9,953 bases of DNA from an uncultured Cellvibrio sp. (GTDB lineage Bacteria > Pseudomonadota > Gammaproteobacteria > Pseudomonadales > Cellvibrionaceae): the NCBI GenBank assembly GCA_946886255.1, contig CAMPIG010000150.1, positions 1 through 9,953 of the forward strand. The letters run 5' to 3'. A program made the translations under genes and the position numbers. Within the stretch, counting starts at the first letter, position 1, and each line of letters opens with the position of its first letter. A model generated the notes under the pieces. It searched no databases. It saw only the letters and a program-made list of their open reading frames with translations, and was not told the DNA's origin. Below, one piece after another: positions 6,625 through 9,953 of the stretch.

Positions 6625-7383
6625 TTACTTTGGTGTTGAGGAATTGGCAAAAGTTAACGTCCTTCGATCTATCCCATCGTGGATGAGCTTTCCGCCTTTA
6701 TAAGCTCTTACCCTTCCGTGTCGGTAGTCAGAACTTTTTCCATTAGGATTTTTATTGGGATTGGAGTTAAAGATATGCCCAACCACGATCGCCTCTTTAG
6801 AGAGATTATCTGAAAACTGTTTGGCAAAGTTGTCCTTAAAGTATGTATTTAGGCCGGGAATCATCTCCGCTGTTCGGCAACCATGAAACTCTACAAAGGC
6901 ATTATTTGAAAATGAAAAAAACTTGATATCACCTAGATATGCAGTATCCGACGAATCATCGAAACTTTGGTTATAGTAGTATGAAATACCCTTTTTAGCC
7001 GTCCAATCGGTGTAAAGGCCGTGCATACTCTCTTCTATATATTCCGCTTGAGATTCATCTTGAGGTCTGTCGCTATCGGCTCGTATGCTCACATGGGCTC
7101 GACGTTGGATAAAGCCGGATTTCGCAGGCTTTGCTAACTTTTTGGCTATATGAATTCCTCCTTGATTTCCGTGGGAAACGATATCTAGCGACACCAATCC
7201 ACCCTCGCTGTAACCATTAATAGCCTTCACTATTTCCTTGCCCGATTTTACAAATAATAGATTGACGGTATCTTCCGGGTACTTTGTTCTGTAGTCCTTT
7301 TTTAGCCTCAGAGCTGCGGCTTGGAAAGTATTAACATCCGATGACGCTATAGAGTCTGTGTAGATGATCAATCGATTGGCCAT
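6625..7383 (-). CDS. Caspase-like (clan CD type) His-Cys protein
   Basis: A 252-residue protein with no signal peptide. A beta-strand LVSLDIVSHGNQGG (63-76) carries His71 in an S-H-G motif, and a second strand NAFVEFHGCRTAE (161-173) ends in Cys169. A strand-His-Gly followed about 100 residues later by strand-Cys is the arrangement of caspase-fold peptidases (clan CD) and of related His/Cys domains. The N-terminal RLIIYTDS...TVNLLFVKSG segments would supply the alternating strands of the fold. The assignment is by motif and spacing only; no closer family is recognised. The start at 7383 has AAAGGAGT 7 bases upstream; an ATG 33 bases further up lacks one. It is the first gene of a three-gene minus-strand operon with the anchored protein and the HNH nuclease. 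It could be a secreted toxin or an intracellular defence effector. Confidence 0.6.
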   Translation of the reverse strand: MANRLIIYTDSIASSDVNTFQAAALRLKKDYRTKYPEDTVNLLFVKSGKEIVKAINGYSEGGLVSLDIVSHGNQGGIHIAKKLAKPAKSGFIQRRAHVSIRADSDRPQDESQAEYIEESMHGLYTDWTAKKGISYYYNQSFDDSSDTAYLGDIKFFSFSNNAFVEFHGCRTAEMIPGLNTYFKDNFAKQFSDNLSKEAIVVGHIFNSNPNKNPNGKSSDYRHGRVRAYKGGKLIHDGIDRRTLTFANSSTPK

Positions 7384-7529
7384 GGGTTTAACTCCTTTAA
7401 ATGCAATATTGTCCAAATACTTCTGATGAAACTCAAAGGTTGACCGATCCTACTATTTTTTTGGCACTTTCCCAAGCGATTGTCTATTAAAACGAGCCAT
7501 ATTGGTTAACTCTGATAAACCTCAGGGGC

Positions 7530-7561
7530 GTCGGGTTACGCCGCTGCGCGGCTAACACGAC
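7530..7561. repeat. Palindromic REP-like hairpin
   Basis: The left arm GTCGGGTTACGCCGC (7530-7544) pairs with the right arm GCGGCTAACACGAC (7548-7561) around a TGC loop, with one mismatch and one bulged base. It is followed by CTACGGG. Very similar GTCGGGTTAGCCGCG-type palindromes occur scattered in many proteobacterial genomes as short intergenic repeats. Here it sits between two divergent genes. Only one copy is in the window; its high GC stands out from the flanks. A transcript-terminating role is not supported because no T-run follows on either strand. Confidence 0.6.
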
Positions 7562-7621
7562 CTACGGGTTATGGCTTCAGCTTTTATTCAGAATACCTTC
7601 GTTATTGTTTGGTAAAGCACC

Positions 7622-7627
7622 AGGAGG
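7622..7627 (+). promoter_or_regulatory. Strong ribosome binding site
   Basis: AGGAGG, a full Shine-Dalgarno core, ends six bases before the ATG at 7634. It fixes the start of the secreted heptad protein and suggests efficient translation. Confidence 0.8.
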
Positions 7628-7633
7628 TTAATC

Positions 7634-8014
7634 ATGAAAAAAATCTTGACGGTGGTAGCTGGGTTGTTGGTGGTTTGGGGTTGGCTGGTGGTTGCGGCGC
7701 CGGCGCTTGCGCATGATCGGCAGCATTGGGTTGGGCATGAGCGCCAGCAAATTAATCGCGAGCGGGAAGCGATGCATCGTGAATTCGATGCGATGATGCG
7801 TGACCTGGATGCCGAGGGGCGGGAGATTGATCGTTGGCAAAGTCGCCAGCATCACGGCAATCATCAAACGATAGGGCGGATCACAAATCAAAAGCGCGAT
7901 GCCTTGAATCGCGAACGCGACAGGCTTAATCGTGAGCGGGATCGGATGAACCGGTATTATGATGAGCGGAATCGGGAGTTGGATCATCGGAATCAGTGGC
8001 ATGATCACCAGTGA
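7634..8014 (+). CDS. Secreted Arg/Glu-rich heptad protein
   Basis: A 126-residue protein with a clear Sec signal peptide (MKKILTVVAGLLVVWGWLVV, cleavage expected after A24-L-A26), so the mature ~100 residues are periplasmic or secreted. Almost all of the mature part is built of seven-residue units beginning with a small/polar residue then Arg. Four units lie at 41-68 (NREREAM, HREFDAM, MRDLDAE, GREIDRW) and six at 85-126 (NQKRDAL, NRERDRL, NRERDRM, NRYYDER, NRELDHR, NQWHDHQ). A His-rich link (RQHHGNHQ) separates the blocks. Such a pattern predicts one long charged helix or coiled coil. Function is unknown; no enzyme motif is present. The start is set by an AGGAGG. A frame on the opposite strand across the same DNA is a shadow of this codon periodicity. 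It stands apart from the next gene by 140 bases. Confidence 0.75.
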   Translation: MKKILTVVAGLLVVWGWLVVAAPALAHDRQHWVGHERQQINREREAMHREFDAMMRDLDAEGREIDRWQSRQHHGNHQTIGRITNQKRDALNRERDRLNRERDRMNRYYDERNRELDHRNQWHDHQ

Positions 8015-8027
8015 GGGGATTACGGCT

Positions 8028-8058
8028 TTTACATATAGGGAGAAATCGACAATATAAT
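8028..8058 (+). promoter_or_regulatory. Candidate sigma-70 promoter
   Basis: TTTACA (8028-8033, one change from TTGACA) and a perfect TATAAT (8053-8058) are separated by 19 bases, a little longer than ideal. They lie about 100 bases before the transglycosylase start, in the only sizeable gap on this strand. The -10 box is flanked by GGAGA (8039-8043) and TCTCC (8062-8066), a small inverted repeat that could be an operator. Both roles are inferred. Confidence 0.4.
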
Positions 8059-8154
8059 ATCTCTCCAGCACGTGTTTGCTTACTAGCCTCAATAGCCTTT
8101 AAAATCCCTCTCTCCAAAATCTGGCTGTGTATGTCAATCAAAAGGATCATGATT

Positions 8155-8994
8155 ATGTTGCTAAAGAATTCGGTTGGTAGAAAAGGGGTTAACAACAAGC
8201 TTGATGTCAAGCTGATTCAGGAAGCATTAAATAGAGTAATCCGAATCCCTTATGCATTATTAGCCGTGGATGGCATTAGTGGACCGGTAACAATAACTGC
8301 AATAGAGCGTTTTCAGCGCCAAGTTCTAAAATTTAACAATGTAGATGGTCGGGTAGATGTTGACGGTAAGACTTGGGGTAATCTTAAGAAATACTTGGTT
8401 GACTCACCAAATAAAAAAACGGCGATGTTCTCTTTGTTTCCAATGTCACCTTCCAATGATTTAAAGAAGCAAGTTGCTATAACACGTAAAAAAATAGCTT
8501 GGGGCGCTAAAGTATCTGGTGCGTTTAAAGAGAAAGTGATACAAATTTGCGAATCTCTAGATCTAGCTCCCGACTATTTGATGTCCTGCATGGCCTTTGA
8601 AACTGGTGAAACATTTAGCCCAAGTATTAAAAATGCGGCAGGGAGTGGCGCAACAGGACTCATTCAATTTATGCCTACAACTGCTAAAGGTTTAGGGACA
8701 TCGACGGAGAAATTGGCAAAAATGACGGCTGTGGAGCAGCTTGACTACGTCAAGAAATACTTCACTCCCTATCGCAATAAGCTGAAGAAGCTGGAAGATG
8801 TTTATATGGCTATTTTGTATCCCGCTGCGGTGGGTAAACCTATTACTCATGTTTTATTTAGTGAGGGAAAAAAGACCTATAGTCAAAACAAAGGTTTTGA
8901 TGCAAACAGAGATGGAAAAATAACTTTAAAAGAGATTTCAGTAAAGGTTCGACAGAAGTATGAAAAGGGTTTAAGTAAAGGATATTTGGGGTGA
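8155..8994 (+). CDS. Peptidoglycan-binding lytic transglycosylase, effector-like
   Basis: A 279-residue protein. Residues 5-80 (SVGRKGVNNKLDVKLIQEALN, AVDGISGPVTITAIERFQ, VDGKTWGNL) form a peptidoglycan-binding-like domain. Residues 125-225 form an SLT/lysozyme-like domain with catalytic Glu149 in MAFETGE, then GSGATGLIQFMPTTAKGLG (163-181) and the late ILYPAAVGK. Near the end, DANRDGKITLKE (249-260) resembles an EF-hand calcium loop. It should cleave the glycan strand of peptidoglycan. There is no signal peptide, so delivery by a type VI system or a phage-tail-like route is more likely than Sec export; this is inference. The start at 8155 is chosen because AAAAGGA ends about 8 bases upstream; earlier in-frame ATGs at 8131 and 8149 are badly spaced. 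The downstream lipoprotein gene follows at once, as in effector-immunity pairs. Confidence 0.75.
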   Translation: MLLKNSVGRKGVNNKLDVKLIQEALNRVIRIPYALLAVDGISGPVTITAIERFQRQVLKFNNVDGRVDVDGKTWGNLKKYLVDSPNKKTAMFSLFPMSPSNDLKKQVAITRKKIAWGAKVSGAFKEKVIQICESLDLAPDYLMSCMAFETGETFSPSIKNAAGSGATGLIQFMPTTAKGLGTSTEKLAKMTAVEQLDYVKKYFTPYRNKLKKLEDVYMAILYPAAVGKPITHVLFSEGKKTYSQNKGFDANRDGKITLKEISVKVRQKYEKGLSKGYLG

Positions 8995-8999
8995 CTGCT

Positions 9000-9428
9000 A
9001 TGAGAAATCTTCATTATTTTATTCTAGTAATCCTTACATCGCTTTCTCTATCAGCTTGCGCAGACAAGCCAGCTTGGCAGGGTACGTATAATTACGAAGC
9101 TATGCTGGGAGAAAATGTTGCTGATGATGCGGTTATTATTGAATATGAATTATCCATCAGTGACAACGAGTGCTCGCTTCAGATAGAAGGTTATCAGATC
9201 TCCGAAAGTATTACCTGTACAGCGACGGAAGATGGCAGTCGCTTGACCATATTTTTTAAGTCTTACGATGATGGTTCCGTTAAAAATATTTATGATGTAG
9301 CTGTTTATCCAGTTGGCGGAACACTATTTAGTTTGAGTTATGAGGACAAGCAACTTTTAACTAATTGGGGCGTGTTAACACCAGATGAATCTATGGCAAA
9401 AAAGGGCATTTACTTCGTAAAGGAGTAA
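9000..9428 (+). CDS. Lipoprotein, candidate immunity protein
   Basis: A 142-residue lipoprotein. It has a short signal with lipobox L17-S-A-C20 (SLSLSACADK) and Ala at +2, which predicts outer-membrane sorting to the periplasmic face. The mature part is a compact strand-rich domain (WQGTYNYEAMLGE, VIIEYELSIS, RLTIFFKS, GTLFSLSYED) with Cys58 and Cys73 that might pair. It resembles small lipoproteins of the DUF5991 kind, though I hold that loosely. The ATG at 9000 has GGGGTGA at 8 bases and puts the signal peptide in place. The GTG at 8991, overlapping the stop of the preceding gene, would add three residues with no benefit. Coupling to a cell-wall hydrolase gene suggests it protects the producer's own periplasm; this is inference. 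Confidence 0.7.
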   Translation: MRNLHYFILVILTSLSLSACADKPAWQGTYNYEAMLGENVADDAVIIEYELSISDNECSLQIEGYQISESITCTATEDGSRLTIFFKSYDDGSVKNIYDVAVYPVGGTLFSLSYEDKQLLTNWGVLTPDESMAKKGIYFVKE

Positions 9429-9493
9429 TCCTGCATTGTTAGATATTTGTCTGGGCATCGGTGCTGAATGCTGTTTAGCGCAGCCGCTGGCTT

Positions 9494-9953
9494 TTACTCA
9501 ACATAAAGCGCAACCCTACCGATGCTAACCGTACCACCTTCAGGCATTTCCCAGCGGGGCTGGAGTAACAATCTGATTTGATTTTGCTGTTGCATGTGTT
9601 TGCTGAGTTGTAGCAAGTAATGGCTTACATCCAATACCAAATGCATACCGGCTGCGTCCACATCTTCCAATCCATAAAGCCCCAAAGCACCAACTGAGGT
9701 AAGTTCGGATGTGTGTAATGAGCTTTTACTGCGAGCGGATTCAGCGCTGAAAAGCTCCAGGCTTACATCAATAATCGGTGGCACGCCGCTTCCCAAAATC
9801 TGTTCAAAATGCAAATAAGCCGCGTGCGCAGCAACGAGGGTGTTTGCCGTGTCGACAATATTCAGCGTTACTGACGTTGGCGTATTGGCCAGCGTCAGTG
9901 TGCCGTGATTCACCGCAACAAGCCGTGGAGCCATGATGTGTTGTTTCGCTGTT
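9494..9953 (-). CDS. Tyrosinase-family protein, C-terminal part
   Basis: The 3' end of a larger gene whose start lies beyond the window. The frame is open through the right edge, and the ATG at 9934 is probably internal. The sequence (TPTSVTLNIVDTANTL, AYLHFEQILGSGVPPIIDVSLELF, GALGLYGLEDVDAAGMHLVLDVS, MPEGGTVSIGRVALYVE) resembles the beta-sandwich C-terminal domain found after the copper core in bacterial tyrosinase/polyphenol oxidase-like proteins. In plants, similar C-terminal regions cover the active site. No copper-binding His motif is in the visible part, so the assignment depends on the tail alone. It ends at TAA 9496-9494 and converges on the lipoprotein gene across 65 bases in which no convincing terminator is seen. 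Confidence 0.55.
   Translation of the reverse strand, partial: TAKQHIMAPRLVAVNHGTLTLANTPTSVTLNIVDTANTLVAAHAAYLHFEQILGSGVPPIIDVSLELFSAESARSKSSLHTSELTSVGALGLYGLEDVDAAGMHLVLDVSHYLLQLSKHMQQQNQIRLLLQPRWEMPEGGTVSIGRVALYVE

Noticed and set aside
7384..7529. Promoters for the caspase-like operon and for the heptad gene in the divergent spacer
   Set aside because: Only weak -35/-10 resemblances were seen on either strand; no pair had both good boxes and spacing.
7628..8092. 154-residue minus-strand open frame rich in Pro, Ile and Leu
   Set aside because: It is the mirror of the heptad gene's biased codons; the plus strand has a strong ribosome binding site and signal peptide.
9480..9495. Possible terminator AGCC-GCT-GGCT followed by TTTT
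   Set aside because: The stem is only four pairs and the T-run is short; not enough to call.
1..9953. CRISPR array, tRNA, rRNA or complete insertion sequence
   Set aside because: No regularly spaced direct repeats, no tRNA-like cloverleaf and no transposase were recognised.

Overview
The window looks like an accessory stretch of a gammaproteobacterial chromosome. The suggestion rests on the HNH nuclease type, the type I restriction scar, the cell-wall effector style genes, the lipoprotein signals and a GTCGGGTTA-type palindromic repeat. The sequence does not fix the genus.

Left part (1-5070), a defence block. A small XRE/HTH regulator (135-327, +) is broken by two single-base deletions. It converges on a minus-strand operon of three tightly packed genes, read from 5067 down to 337: a RhuM-like DNA-binding protein, a Doc/Fic-family toxin one base later, and a large reverse transcriptase-nitrilase gene four bases after that. 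The last gene is a type 1 defence-associated reverse transcriptase (DRT1, UG1 class). It carries RT motifs including YVDD and a nitrilase domain with the Glu-Lys-Cys triad intact. As read here it is split into three frames by two -1 shifts; joined, it would encode about 1079 residues. Directly upstream of the RhuM-like gene is the last ~36 codons of an HsdS specificity subunit. This implies that the RhuM-Doc pair came from a type I restriction-modification operon that has since been rebuilt around DRT1.

Middle part (5160-7383). A mosaic junction with an orphan plus-strand fragment is followed by a second minus-strand operon: a clan-CD/caspase-like His-Cys protein, a small membrane-anchored protein, and an HNH endonuclease whose last residues are shifted by one base lost in an A-run.

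Right part (7384-9953). A spacer carrying a strong palindromic hairpin is followed by plus-strand genes: a secreted protein made largely of Arg/Glu/Asp-rich heptads; a protein with a peptidoglycan-binding region and a lytic transglycosylase domain but no signal peptide; and a lipoprotein that looks like its immunity partner. At the edge is the C-terminal end of a probable tyrosinase-family protein on the minus strand, cut by the window end.

The most interesting points are the HsdS-scar/RhuM/Doc/DRT1 chimeric operon and two candidate effector-immunity style pairs. Five reading-frame breaks, all consistent with loss of one base and four of them at short runs, could mean real decay or uncorrected sequence errors. 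DRT1 and the HNH gene should not be called dead until that is settled.
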